Positions 8,097 through 16,367 of a DNA stretch of 47,041 nucleotides are shown here, piece after piece. The notes under the pieces were generated by a model. The model did no database searches. It was not told where the DNA came from and saw nothing but the letters and a program-made list of their open reading frames with translations. Each line of letters begins with the position of its first letter. The first letter of the stretch is position 1. A program made the translations under genes and the position numbers. Source of the DNA: Thermodesulfobacteriota bacterium (GTDB lineage Bacteria > Thermosulfidibacterota > Thermosulfidibacteria > Thermosulfidibacterales > B14-G1). The stretch is taken from NCBI GenBank assembly GCA_024274915.1, contig JAJSAC010000010.1, forward strand, positions 1 to 47,041, written 5' to 3'.

Positions 8097-8758
8097 GGCT
8101 TTCCCTCCCTGGGCAGAATGATTTTGGGAGCCCCACTCTCCTGCCCCTCCAGCTTCTTTATCCTCTCCTTGGCCCAAAAGCCCCCTACCGTTTGGGGATA
8201 CTCCTCCACCAGCCTCCTATAGTATTCCAGGGCCTCATCCTTCCGGTCCATCTTTTCCAGGAGATACCCTTTGTTAAAGAGATAAGGGGCCATGTCTCCT
8301 GGAGGCACCTTGTCCTCGGGGATCATCTCCAGGTACCCCCAGGCTCTGTTCAGATCGTGGAGGGCCACTTCTGCCATGGCCGCCATACGCATCAACATCT
8401 GGACCCTGTCCCGGGCCCAGGGGAAACGCTTGATGAAGTCCCCGTACTCCTCCAATGCCTTAGAGATATTACCCAACCTCTCATAAAGCTGGCAAATGTG
8501 CCTCTGAACGGCCAGGGGCCTGTATCTGGGAGACTGCTCACGAAGCTGAAGGAAAAGGTCCAGTCCATGGCGGAGATTCCCCTTATCCATCAGGAGCTTG
8601 GCCCTCCTGTAAATCTCCTGAGGATCCAAGTTCTCTCCCTGCACCGTCTCCTGAGCCTGGGCCCCGAGAAGGGCGCCCTCCCGGGTTTGGGCCATCAAGG
8701 GAGAAAAGGCCCAGATCAGGAGAAAGGCCAGAAACCCCAAAAAGAGAAGCCTTCTCAT
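8093..8758 (-). CDS. Secreted or periplasmic TPR-repeat protein
   Basis: A 221-residue protein with a signal peptide (MRRLLFLGFLAFLLIWAFSP, with likely cleavage after a following AQ) and helical repeats with TPR character, clearest at AKLLMDKGNLRHGLDLFLQL, ICQLYERLGNISKALEEYGD and NKGYLLEKMDRKDEALEYYR. Such proteins scaffold envelope complexes, for example BamD- or YbgF/CpoB-like. No specific family can be assigned. Its ATG overlaps the dapL stop (ATGA), so it is co-translated with dapL; the biochemical link is not obvious. Confidence 0.82.
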   Translation of the reverse strand: MRRLLFLGFLAFLLIWAFSPLMAQTREGALLGAQAQETVQGENLDPQEIYRRAKLLMDKGNLRHGLDLFLQLREQSPRYRPLAVQRHICQLYERLGNISKALEEYGDFIKRFPWARDRVQMLMRMAAMAEVALHDLNRAWGYLEMIPEDKVPPGDMAPYLFNKGYLLEKMDRKDEALEYYRRLVEEYPQTVGGFWAKERIKKLEGQESGAPKIILPREGKP

Positions 8759-9915
8759 GCCATAAGCCCGGCCAGCCTCTGGGCCGCCTCCTCCAGCCGC
8801 TCCTTGGAAACGGTGAGGGCAGCCCTCACATAACCTTCGCCATAACCTCCAAAACCCACCCCGGGGGTGATGACCACCCCCGCTTCCTCCAGGGCCCTGG
8901 TGGCAAAGGCCATGGAGTTGAAACCTTGGGGCACGGGGAACCAGACATAAAAGGTGGCCTGGGGTGCCTCCACCTGGAAACCCGCCTTTTTGAGACCCCC
9001 TACCAGCACGTCCCTCCGCTCCCTATAAACCCTTCTCATCTCCTCCACCCCGTGCTGTCCGTCCAGGGCCTCGATTCCAGCTTCCTGGACAGCCTGGAAG
9101 GCCCCTGAGTCTATATTGGTCTTCACCTTTTTGAGACCCTGGACAATAGCGGCATTGCCCACGGCCATGCCGATACGCCACCCTGTCATGTTGAAGGTCT
9201 TGGAGAGGGAGTGGAACTCTATGGCCACATCCCTGGCCCCCTCCACCTCCAGGAGGGAATGAGGGGGCTCCCCGTAGTACATCTCGCTGTAGGCAGCATC
9301 ATGACACAGGATAATGTCGTGCTCCCGGGCAAAGTCCACGGCCTCCCTGAAAAAGTCCAGAGAAGCCACGGCGGCCGTGGGATTGTTGGGATAGTTCAAG
9401 AACATGAGCCTAGCCCGGGCCAGCACGTCACCGGGAATGGCTGAAAGATCAGGCAGGAAGCCCCTGTCCGCCAACAGGGGCACGTTGTAAGGCTCTCCCC
9501 CCGCCAGGATGGTGGCCCCGCCATAGACGGGATAGCCAGGATCGGAGACCAGGACCACATCCCCGGGATTAACAAAGGCCAGGGGTATGTGGCCTATCCC
9601 CTCCTTAGATCCGATGAGGGTGATCACCTCGCTGGCAGGATCCAGCTCCACCCCGAAGCGGTTCTGATACCAACGGGCCACGGCCTCCCTGAAAGAGAGC
9701 ATTCCCTCGTAGGAGGGATAACGGTGATGCTCTGGGTTCTCCACAGCCCTTTTCATTCGCTCTATGATGGGGTTAGGGGTAGGCAGATCGGGATCCCCCA
9801 CACCCAGGTCTATCACATCCACGCCTTTAGCCAGCTGCCGGGCCTTGGCCTCGTCCAACTGGGCAAAAAGATAGGGTGGTAATTTCTTCAGCCTATCCGC
9901 CAACTCCACCGCCAC
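8755..9915 (-). CDS. dapL: LL-diaminopimelate aminotransferase-type PLP enzyme
   Basis: A fold-type I PLP aminotransferase of 386 residues. It shows the segments typical of DapL, which makes LL-diaminopimelate for lysine and peptidoglycan: LPPYLFAQLDEAK, DLGVGDPDLPTP, GSKEGIGHIPLAFVNPGD, MFLNYPNNPTAA, and the PLP lysine in HSLSKTFNMTGWRIG. The close relative alanine/aspartate aminotransferase group cannot be fully excluded. The start is GTG 9915 with AGGAGGT five bases upstream; the frame continues upstream without a ribosome site. A promoter at 9964-9992 serves it. Confidence 0.85.
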   Translation of the reverse strand: MAVELADRLKKLPPYLFAQLDEAKARQLAKGVDVIDLGVGDPDLPTPNPIIERMKRAVENPEHHRYPSYEGMLSFREAVARWYQNRFGVELDPASEVITLIGSKEGIGHIPLAFVNPGDVVLVSDPGYPVYGGATILAGGEPYNVPLLADRGFLPDLSAIPGDVLARARLMFLNYPNNPTAAVASLDFFREAVDFAREHDIILCHDAAYSEMYYGEPPHSLLEVEGARDVAIEFHSLSKTFNMTGWRIGMAVGNAAIVQGLKKVKTNIDSGAFQAVQEAGIEALDGQHGVEEMRRVYRERRDVLVGGLKKAGFQVEAPQATFYVWFPVPQGFNSMAFATRALEEAGVVITPGVGFGGYGEGYVRAALTVSKERLEEAAQRLAGLMA

Positions 9916-9963
9916 TTGCCACCTCCTAAAAAGATTTCTGTCTGTCCAATTCCCATGGGCCCT

Positions 9964-9992
9964 TGGATACCAAGGAAGCACCAGGGGGTCAA
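9964..9992 (-). promoter_or_regulatory. Putative promoter of the dapL-TPR-lipoprotein operon
   Basis: Read on the minus strand, TTGACC (9992-9987) is followed after exactly 17 bases by TATCCA (9969-9964). It lies between the terminator of the upstream flavoprotein pair and the dapL ribosome-binding site, which is where a promoter is needed. Confidence 0.5.
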
Positions 9993-10012
9993 ACGAGAAA
10001 GACCTGGCCAAC

Positions 10013-10041
10013 AAAAAGCGGGGGCCCTGCAGGGCCCCCGC
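10013..10041 (-). terminator. Rho-independent terminator of the Nfn/Sud-type flavoprotein operon
   Basis: Bases 10018-10041 form a perfect 24-base palindrome of G and C, with TGCA at the centre. On the minus strand it is followed directly by TTTTTG. It lies 26 bp past the stop codon of the minus-strand flavoprotein gene and separates it from the dapL promoter. Confidence 0.9.
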
Positions 10042-10066
10042 CCGGATTTTGGCGGATTGGACTCTC

Positions 10067-11491
10067 TTACCACTCTCCCGTTCTCAGGTAGTGGTCTATG
10101 GAGCGGGCTGCCTTCTTGCCATCTCCCACGGCCAGGATCACCGTAGCAGCACCCCTAATGATGTCCCCACCGGCAAAGACCCCCCTCTTGGTAGTCTTAC
10201 AGGTCTCGGGGTCTGCCACGATGTAGCCCCGGCGATTGATCTCCATGTCGGGGGTGGTAGAGGGCACCAGGGGATTGGCTCCCGTTCCAATGGCCATGAC
10301 CACCATGTCCACGTCCATGATGAACTCGGAGCCCTCAATGGGCACGGGCCGGCGGCGGCCCGACTCATCAGGCTCGCCCAACTCCATGCGGATGCACTTC
10401 ATACCCTTCACCCAGCCACTCTCGTCCCCCAAAACCTCCACGGGGTTCACCAATAGATTGAAGATGACACCCTCAGCCTCGGCGTTCTCGATCTCTTCCT
10501 CCCTGGCAGGCATCTCAGCCCGGCTCCGCCGATAGACAATGTGGGCCTCCTCGGCCCCCAAGCGCAGGGCCGTTCTCACGGCATCCATGGCCACGTTGCC
10601 GCCTCCCACTACCGCCACCCTGCGGCCCACCTTAATGGGGGTATCGTACTCTGGAAACAGGTAGGCCTTCATAAGGTTGTTCCGGGTAAGAAACTCATTA
10701 GCAGAATAGACCCCGTTGAGGTTCTCACCGGGGATATCCATGAACCAAGGCAGCCCTGCTCCCACCCCAAGGAATACGGCGTCGAAACCCTCCTCGTTCA
10801 ATAGGTCGTCCACGGTGAAGGTTTTGCCCACCACCACATCACAGACCACCCTGGCACCCAACTTCTCAATGTAGTCCACTTCCCGCTGAACGATAGCCTT
10901 GGGAAGCCTGAACTCGGGTATACCGTAAACCAACACGCCTCCTGCCTTGTGGAGGGCCTCAAAGACCACCACCTCATGGCCCATGAGGGCCAGGTCTGCA
11001 GCCACAGTGAGACCGGCAGGCCCTGATCCCACAACCGCTACCTTCTTGCCCGTCCTGGGAGGCAACTCAGGAACTTCTACGGCCCCCACCTCGGCCTCAT
11101 AATCGGCCACGAAACGCTCCAGCCTACCGATGGCCACGGGAGCCCCCTTCTTGTGGAGAACGCAGAGAACCTCGCACTGCTCCTCCTGGGGACACACCCG
11201 GCCACACACTGCAGGCAGGGCGTTGGTCTCCTTGATCTTACGGCTGGCCTCCACAAATTTACCCTCGGTGATCAGCTCGATAAACTCCGGTATCTTCACT
11301 TCCGCGGGACATCCGTCAATGCAGACGGGCTTTTTGCATTGGAGACACCGCTCGGCCTCGGCCACGGCCATCTCGGCAGTATACCCCAGAGCCACCTCGT
11401 TGAAGTTTTTGATCCTCTCCTTGGGATCTTGACGGGGCATCTCCATCCGGTTCAGATTGAGACCCTTTTTAGGCTTCTTCTCGTCGGCCAT
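10067..11491 (-). CDS. NADPH-binding flavoprotein, NfnB/SudA/GltD-like
   Basis: A 474-residue iron-sulfur flavoprotein of the glutamate synthase small-subunit family. The N-terminal Fe-S domain has RCLQCKKPVCIDGCPAEV and VCGRVCPQEEQCEVLC. The first FAD/NADPH site is VAVVGSGPAGLTVAADLALMGH, the second VAVVGGGNVAMDAVRTALRLGA, and the end has VFAGGDIIRGAATVILAVGDGKKAA. Beside the FNR-like partner it forms the NfnAB (electron-bifurcating NADH-dependent ferredoxin:NADP oxidoreductase) or sulfide dehydrogenase SudAB pair. Sequence does not separate these roles. ATG 11491 overlaps the partner's stop (TGATG), giving coupled translation. Confidence 0.9.
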   Translation of the reverse strand: MADEKKPKKGLNLNRMEMPRQDPKERIKNFNEVALGYTAEMAVAEAERCLQCKKPVCIDGCPAEVKIPEFIELITEGKFVEASRKIKETNALPAVCGRVCPQEEQCEVLCVLHKKGAPVAIGRLERFVADYEAEVGAVEVPELPPRTGKKVAVVGSGPAGLTVAADLALMGHEVVVFEALHKAGGVLVYGIPEFRLPKAIVQREVDYIEKLGARVVCDVVVGKTFTVDDLLNEEGFDAVFLGVGAGLPWFMDIPGENLNGVYSANEFLTRNNLMKAYLFPEYDTPIKVGRRVAVVGGGNVAMDAVRTALRLGAEEAHIVYRRSRAEMPAREEEIENAEAEGVIFNLLVNPVEVLGDESGWVKGMKCIRMELGEPDESGRRRPVPIEGSEFIMDVDMVVMAIGTGANPLVPSTTPDMEINRRGYIVADPETCKTTKRGVFAGGDIIRGAATVILAVGDGKKAARSIDHYLRTGEW

Positions 11492-12342
11492 CAGCACACC
11501 CCCTGAAAGGCCTCGGGATGCTCTTCCCTGAACTTTTCCAAGGCCCGTTTCTCTTCATCAAGGTACATCTGCTGCCTCTTCATGAGCTCGTCGTAATCCA
11601 CCTGGTAGCCATCGAACTCGGGACCATCCACACACACGAAACGGGTTACGCCGCCCACGGACACCCGACAGGCACCGCACATCCCCGTAGCGTCCACCAT
11701 AATAGAGTTGAGACTCACTACCAGGGGTACCTGGTAAGGTTCACACGTCTTGGTCACAAACTTCATCATGATGACAGGACCAATGGCCACCACCATATCC
11801 ACCTTCTCGTCTCCATCCAACACCATTTTCAAAGCATCGGTGACAAAGCCATGCATCCCATAGGTACCATCGTCGGTGGTGATGATGAGCTCGTCGGATA
11901 TGGCATTCATCTTCTCTTCCAGAATCAGAAGTTCTTTTGTTCGAGCGCCTATAATGGAGATAAGTCTGTTTCCAGCCTCCTTCATGCCCTTGGCGATGGG
12001 GTAGAGGGGAGCCACACCTACCCCACCTCCTACACAGACCACGGTGCCGAAGTTCTCAATATGGGTGGGCCGGCCTAAGGGTCCCACTACATCGGCAAAG
12101 GCATCTCCCGGGTTGAGAAGGCCCATGTGGAAAGTGCTCTTACCCACCTTCTGGAAAACCAAACATACGGTTCCCTCTTCCTTATCTATATCCACTACAG
12201 TCAGGGGAACCCTCTCACCCTTCTCATCCACCCTTACGATCACAAATTGCCCTGGACGGTGCTTCTTGGCCACCCACGGGGCCTCTACCCACAGCTCCGT
12301 AATGGTAGGATGCCACTCTTTCTTTCTCACCACTTTGAACAT
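11491..12342 (-). CDS. FNR-like flavoprotein subunit, NfnA/SudB type
   Basis: A 283-residue ferredoxin-NADP reductase-like subunit with an FAD domain (RPGQFVIVRVDEKGERVPLTV), an NAD domain (TVVCVGGGVGVAPLYPIAKG) and a C-terminal [2Fe-2S] binding region (DATGMCGACRVSV, VCVDGPEFDG). This matches the small subunit of NfnAB or SudAB, which transfers electrons between NAD(H), NADP(H) and ferredoxin in anaerobes. The start is ATG 12342, with AAGGAG 8 bases upstream. It is the first gene of a two-gene minus-strand operon and is divergent from the LysM transglycosylase gene. Confidence 0.9.
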   Translation of the reverse strand: MFKVVRKKEWHPTITELWVEAPWVAKKHRPGQFVIVRVDEKGERVPLTVVDIDKEEGTVCLVFQKVGKSTFHMGLLNPGDAFADVVGPLGRPTHIENFGTVVCVGGGVGVAPLYPIAKGMKEAGNRLISIIGARTKELLILEEKMNAISDELIITTDDGTYGMHGFVTDALKMVLDGDEKVDMVVAIGPVIMMKFVTKTCEPYQVPLVVSLNSIMVDATGMCGACRVSVGGVTRFVCVDGPEFDGYQVDYDELMKRQQMYLDEEKRALEKFREEHPEAFQGVC

Positions 12343-12415
12343 AGGTCCACTCCTTTCCTCCACCTTCTACTCAAAACCGACCCTCTTCCGGAATACCGAG
12401 GCACTACTTATCTTA

Positions 12416-12483
12416 TGAGACCCCTAGAAATCAAGAGTTTCACATTGAACACCGTTTTTTATTTACCCCTTGCTAGGGTCTCA
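12416..12483. promoter_or_regulatory. Inverted repeat in a divergent intergenic region
   Basis: TGAGACCCCTAG (12416-12427) and CTAGGGTCTCA (12473-12483) are reverse complements apart from one extra C. They bracket 45 bases in the 192-bp gap between two divergent genes. The site could be a bipartite operator for either promoter or the ends of a small lost element. I could not place a convincing promoter for either gene here. Confidence 0.5.
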
Positions 12484-12534
12484 GGCCATGGACTAGACTG
12501 AGCGAAAATGCAAAGCAGAATTTAGGAGGAACCC

Positions 12535-14268
12535 ATGAGGAGTGTGATCTTCACCTTCTTCATCATATCAACGGCTATGCTGATAACAGGCTGCAGCCTC
12601 CTTCAATTCACCGCCCGCCCTTCACCCCTTCAGACTGGAAACAACCCAAATTCTAAGCAAACCGCCCTTTCCCGAAAGGCTTCTCCCTCCCCGGAATCCA
12701 CAAAAACAGAAGTAAAGGTGGCCACCACCAAATCCCAGAACCAGCCCAAGGCCTTATCCTCCAACCTGGAAGAAGAACTCTACTGGGAACGCCTCTCCAA
12801 CGAAGAGCTTATTGAGAAGGTGGAGAAGGGAAGTGACATGGGCATCTCCATCAACAGCCAGGTAGAAGCCTTCCTGAACTACTACTCGGGACCGGGAAAG
12901 AAGGTATTTATCAGGTATTGGCAGCGAGGTGAGAAATACATCCCCCTGGTCAAGAAGATTTTGCGGGAAGAAGGGCTTCCCGAAGACCTGGCTTACTTAC
13001 CCATCCTGGAGAGTGGCTACTGGGCCACAGCCCTCTCTCCCTCCCGGGCCCTGGGCTACTGGCAATTCATCAAGTCTACGGCCCGGCTTTACGGCCTGAG
13101 GATAACCCCCTGGGTGGACGAAAGGATGGACATAGAAAAGTCCACCAGGGCCGCCGCCCGATACCTCAAAGACCTTTACAACCGATTTGGCAGCTGGGAA
13201 CTGGCCATAGCCGCCTATAACGCTGGGCCTGGCAAAGTCGAAAGGGCCATGAACAGGATGGGTAGCCGGAACTTTTGGGTGATGGCCCGCTCCCGACACC
13301 TTAAAAAGGAGACCAGGGAATATGTGCCCCGGTTCATGGCCATACTCCTTCTGGTCCACAACCCCGACCTTTACAAACTGACCACCGCAGACCCTCCACC
13401 ACCCCTGGTATATGAAAAGGTGAAAGTGAAGGGCATGGTGAACCTCAAAAGGCTGGCCCGCCTGGCGGGAATAAGATACCGCACCCTCAAGAAGCTGAAT
13501 CCTGCCTTAAAGAAATGGGTCACGCCCCCCGGTCCCCCTTACCTCCTGAAGGTACCAAAAGGATACGGGCAAAAGGTGGCCAGTATCCTATCCAATTCCA
13601 GGTACGCCGGTTCCCTCTACCCCGTGCCCGACGCCCACGGCAACAAATGGATACGGCATCGTCTGACCAGAGGGGAATCCCTCTATGTCCTGGCCAGATT
13701 TTACGGGGTCCCCCTCTCCACGTTGGTAGCCGTCAACGGCATCACCAACCCCCGGCTGATCAGGGCAGGAAAGACCATCCTCATTCCCGCCACGCCGCGG
13801 AAGATATGGCTGGCCAGGAAAACCAGAAATAGAAGACCCAAAAAGCTAATAAAGACGGCTCAAGGCGAGAAAGTTTACAGGGTTCAAGAGGGAGACAGCC
13901 TATGGAAGGTCGCCCGATCCTTCTCCGTCAGTATCCAAGACATAAAAAGGAAAAACGGTCTAAAAGGCACAAAAATAAAACCTGGAGACCTCCTCATCAT
14001 ACCCAGGCCCACCCAAACCGCCCGGAAGAAGTCCAGATTCGCCGGTAAAAGGGCCCCTACGCACCCAAAAAGGAGAGGGGTCATCACCTACCGGGTGAAG
14101 AAAGGGGACAATCTGTGGAAGATTGCCCGATCCTTCTCCGTAGAGGTGAGAGACCTCAAGAGGTGGAATGGCCTCAAGAAAAACCTTCTACACCCCGGAA
14201 AGACCTTGGTCATTTACGCATCGAGCAAGGAGAGAAGAAAAAATAGAGCCGACCGGGATAGAAGCTGA
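12535..14268 (+). CDS. mltD: Lytic transglycosylase lipoprotein with three LysM domains (MltD-like)
   Basis: Cleaves peptidoglycan glycan strands in the periplasm. The 577-residue protein starts with a lipoprotein signal (MRSVIFTFFIISTAMLITGC). Residues of about 140-300 hold a goose-type/SLT catalytic domain: YLPILESGYWATALSPSRALGYWQF with the catalytic Glu, then AIAAYNAGPGKV. Three LysM peptidoglycan-binding repeats follow at about residues 365-415, 445-490 and 520-565, each with a G(E/D)(S/N)L core. GGAGG precedes the ATG. The gene leads a run with a coiled-coil protein and zapA, linking wall turnover with cell division. Confidence 0.94.
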   Translation: MRSVIFTFFIISTAMLITGCSLLQFTARPSPLQTGNNPNSKQTALSRKASPSPESTKTEVKVATTKSQNQPKALSSNLEEELYWERLSNEELIEKVEKGSDMGISINSQVEAFLNYYSGPGKKVFIRYWQRGEKYIPLVKKILREEGLPEDLAYLPILESGYWATALSPSRALGYWQFIKSTARLYGLRITPWVDERMDIEKSTRAAARYLKDLYNRFGSWELAIAAYNAGPGKVERAMNRMGSRNFWVMARSRHLKKETREYVPRFMAILLLVHNPDLYKLTTADPPPPLVYEKVKVKGMVNLKRLARLAGIRYRTLKKLNPALKKWVTPPGPPYLLKVPKGYGQKVASILSNSRYAGSLYPVPDAHGNKWIRHRLTRGESLYVLARFYGVPLSTLVAVNGITNPRLIRAGKTILIPATPRKIWLARKTRNRRPKKLIKTAQGEKVYRVQEGDSLWKVARSFSVSIQDIKRKNGLKGTKIKPGDLLIIPRPTQTARKKSRFAGKRAPTHPKRRGVITYRVKKGDNLWKIARSFSVEVRDLKRWNGLKKNLLHPGKTLVIYASSKERRKNRADRDRS

Positions 14269-14269
14269 C

Positions 14270-14530
14270 ATGGAATTTAAAGCCCTTGAAACCCTGGAAG
14301 AAAAAGTTGTGGACCTGGTATCCAAACTGGCCCAGGTGAGGGAGGAAAACACCCGCCTTAAAGAAAGGCTCCTCACCCTGGAGAATGAGTTGAAAGAAAA
14401 GAACGAGGCTATTCAGATACTCTCGGCCCAAAGGGAGGCCATTCAAATAAAGATAGATCGCCTCATCAGAAGAATTGAGGAGTACCAGGAGGTCCTCTCC
14501 AAAGAGGAAGAAGGCCATGGCCAAAGCTGA
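14270..14530 (+). CDS. Short coiled-coil protein, possibly ZapB-like
   Basis: An 86-residue protein that is nearly all heptad-patterned helix (EEKVVDLVSKLAQVREENTR, LKERLLTLENELKEKNEAIQ). It has no signal or membrane segment. Its position directly before zapA and its size fit a ZapB-like division-ring coiled coil, but coiled coils are weak evidence of homology. It begins one base after the mltD stop and overlaps zapA by 14 bp. Confidence 0.7.
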   Translation: MEFKALETLEEKVVDLVSKLAQVREENTRLKERLLTLENELKEKNEAIQILSAQREAIQIKIDRLIRRIEEYQEVLSKEEEGHGQS

Positions 14531-14810
14531 GGTACGCATCTTCAACAAGAACTACGCCCTGAAGGCCTCTTCCGAAAGCATGGACGACCTTCTTAAGTAC
14601 GCTGCATACGTGGACGAGAAGATGAAAGAAGTGGCCCAGGAGGGTCGTCTGGTCTCCACAGAGAAAATTGCTTTGGTAGCTGCCTTGAACATCGCGGCCG
14701 AGTATTTTAAGGTAAAAAAAGAATTGGAGGACCTAGAAAAAGAGATAGAGAGAAAGATAGGCCAGCTCATTCACCTATTGGAGCAGGCTGGAGGAGAAGG
14801 AGGTCAGTGA
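14517..14810 (+). CDS. zapA: Cell division protein ZapA
   Basis: A cytosolic protein that bundles FtsZ filaments at the division ring. The 97 residues show the ZapA N-terminal strand pattern (EVRIFNKNYALKASSESMDDL), the conserved central AYVDEKMKEV helix and the C-terminal dimer coiled coil beginning NIAAEYFKVKKELEDLEKEI. The start is ATG 14517. It is followed immediately by 6S RNA, as in many Proteobacteria. Confidence 0.93.
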   Translation: MAKAEVRIFNKNYALKASSESMDDLLKYAAYVDEKMKEVAQEGRLVSTEKIALVAALNIAAEYFKVKKELEDLEKEIERKIGQLIHLLEQAGGEGGQ

Positions 14811-15010
14811 AAGTGGAGTGGGTCCCCTGCTTTGCGCGTCAGGGGTGGCAACAACTTGAGCCCAACTTAGAACCAAAGGGGATCCTATATTCGGGGCGGA
14901 TGGGTATGCCTCCAGGAGGGGAAACCCGGAAACCCTGTGCGGAACCCCACCTGGCTGGAGCCAGGTTCAAGTTCGCCCACCCGCAACGGCAAAGTGGGGG
15001 ACCCTTATAC
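14811..15010 (+). ncRNA. ssrS: 6S RNA
   Basis: Regulatory RNA that mimics an open promoter and sequesters sigma-70 RNA polymerase. It starts right after the zapA stop. GGGTCCCC (14820-14827) pairs with GGGGACCC (14997-15004) to close the molecule. Inside are a 5' hairpin (CCCCTG...CAGGGG), the segment TTGAGCCCAACTT, and the 3'-side hairpin ACCTGGCT-GG-AGCCAGGT followed by TCAAG, which parallels E. coli 6S. The location between zapA and a 5-formyl-THF cyclo-ligase gene, with rarA inserted, is the classical ssrS context. The ends are approximate. A covariance-model search with the Rfam 6S family would settle it. Confidence 0.85.
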
Positions 15011-15111
15011 ATAAGGAAACCCAGGGGAGAGGCTTTGGAAAATAGAGGGTTAAAAGAAAAAGGCAAGGAGACCCAACCCCTGAAGGTATCCATCCCCTGA
15101 GCAACTGACCC

Positions 15112-15141
15112 CCTTCTCCACGGAGGATGTCGTGGAGAAGG
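15112..15141 (+). promoter_or_regulatory. Hairpin enclosing the rarA ribosome-binding site
   Basis: CCTTCTCCACG (15112-15122) and CGTGGAGAAGG (15131-15141) form an 11-pair stem. The loop GAGGATGT (15123-15130) holds most of the Shine-Dalgarno GGAGG, and the GTG start codon (15132-15134) lies in the 3' arm. In the folded RNA, initiation would be hindered, which suggests translational or thermal control of rarA. Confidence 0.65.
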
Positions 15142-16367
15142 CCCCTTTAGCCTGGAGGCTGAGGCCCCGTAACTTGGAGGAGCTTCTTGGACAGAGGCAC
15201 CTCCTCTCTCCGGGTAAACCCCTCCGGGTCATGATAGAAGAAGACATGGTAAGGTCCGTGATTTTTTACGGACCTCCGGGCACGGGAAAAACGTGCCTGG
15301 CCCATATCATTGCCTCCAGAACCCAAGCCCTCTTCATTGGCCTCTCAGCCGTCACCGCTGGCAAGAAAGACCTGATAGAAATCCTGGAAAGGGCGGACAA
15401 ACGCTGGAGAGAAAAGGCCCGCACCCTCCTATTCATCGACGAGATCCACCGCTTCAACAGGGTCCAACAGGAAACCCTCCTGCCAGCCGTGGAGAAGGGC
15501 CAAATCATCCTCATAGGAGCCTCCACTGAGAATCCCTACTTCGCCCTGGTGCCAGGGCTTCGGTCCCGGGCCCAGGTCTTCCCCTTCCATCCCCTATCGG
15601 AGGAAGACCTGGTGACCCTCATGAAGAGGGCCATAGAAAAGTTCTACCAGGACCTCACGGTGGACGAGGAGGCCTTGAACCTTCTGGCCCGCCTCTCCTC
15701 GGGAGACGCACGTAAGGCTCTTAACTGCCTAGAGCTAGGCATCACCATGGCCTCCAAAACCCATCCCCCAAAGCTCATCCCCCAGATGGTTACGGAAGTG
15801 CTCCAGAAAGCCATTCCCTACGATACCCAGCTCCACTACGACGCCATATCCGCCTTCATAAAGAGCATGAGAGGATCCGATCCCGACGCCACCCTCTTCT
15901 GGCTGGCATTCATGCTGGAAGGGGGAGAAGATCCCCTCTACATAGCCAGAAGGATCCTGATAGCAGCCTCAGAAGAGGTTGGGCTGGCCGATCCAGCAGC
16001 CCTTATCCTAGCCTCTGCCGCTTATCAGGGAGTGAAAGAGATCGGCCTGCCGGAAGGGGCCCTTCTCCTGGCCGAGGCCGCTCTATATGTGGCCACTGCC
16101 CCCAAGAGCAACCGCTCCTACCTGGCCCTAAAAAAGGCCCAAGAAGAGGTGAGAAAGAGGGGCGATATCCGGGTTCCTCCCCATCTCCAAGACTCCAGCT
16201 CTTACCTGAAGAAGGGCGGTTACCTCTATCCCCACGATTTTCCCCAGCACTTCGTCTACCAGGAGTACATGCCCCGGCTCCGCCTTTTTTACCAACCCAG
16301 CAGCCAAGGCAGGGAAGCCAAGATAAAGGAAAGGCTCAAGAAACTCTGGAAGGAACGCTATGGATAA
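15132..16367 (+). CDS. rarA: Replication-associated recombination protein RarA/MgsA
   Basis: AAA+ clamp-loader-like ATPase acting at stalled replication forks. The 411 residues have the N-terminal RPRNLEELLGQRHLL, Walker A FYGPPGTGKTCLA near residue 46, Walker [12 protein letters not shown], the characteristic sensor GASTENPYF, and the C-terminal tetramerisation domain with YDAISAFIKSMRGSDPDAT and LPEGALLLAEAALYVATAPKS. The start is GTG 15132 with GGAGG five bases before; both are in a hairpin (15112-15141). It overlaps fau by 8 bp. Confidence 0.95.
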   Translation: MEKAPLAWRLRPRNLEELLGQRHLLSPGKPLRVMIEEDMVRSVIFYGPPGTGKTCLAHIIASRTQALFIGLSAVTAGKKDLIEILERADKRWREKARTLLFIDEIHRFNRVQQETLLPAVEKGQIILIGASTENPYFALVPGLRSRAQVFPFHPLSEEDLVTLMKRAIEKFYQDLTVDEEALNLLARLSSGDARKALNCLELGITMASKTHPPKLIPQMVTEVLQKAIPYDTQLHYDAISAFIKSMRGSDPDATLFWLAFMLEGGEDPLYIARRILIAASEEVGLADPAALILASAAYQGVKEIGLPEGALLLAEAALYVATAPKSNRSYLALKKAQEEVRKRGDIRVPPHLQDSSSYLKKGGYLYPHDFPQHFVYQEYMPRLRLFYQPSSQGREAKIKERLKKLWKERYG

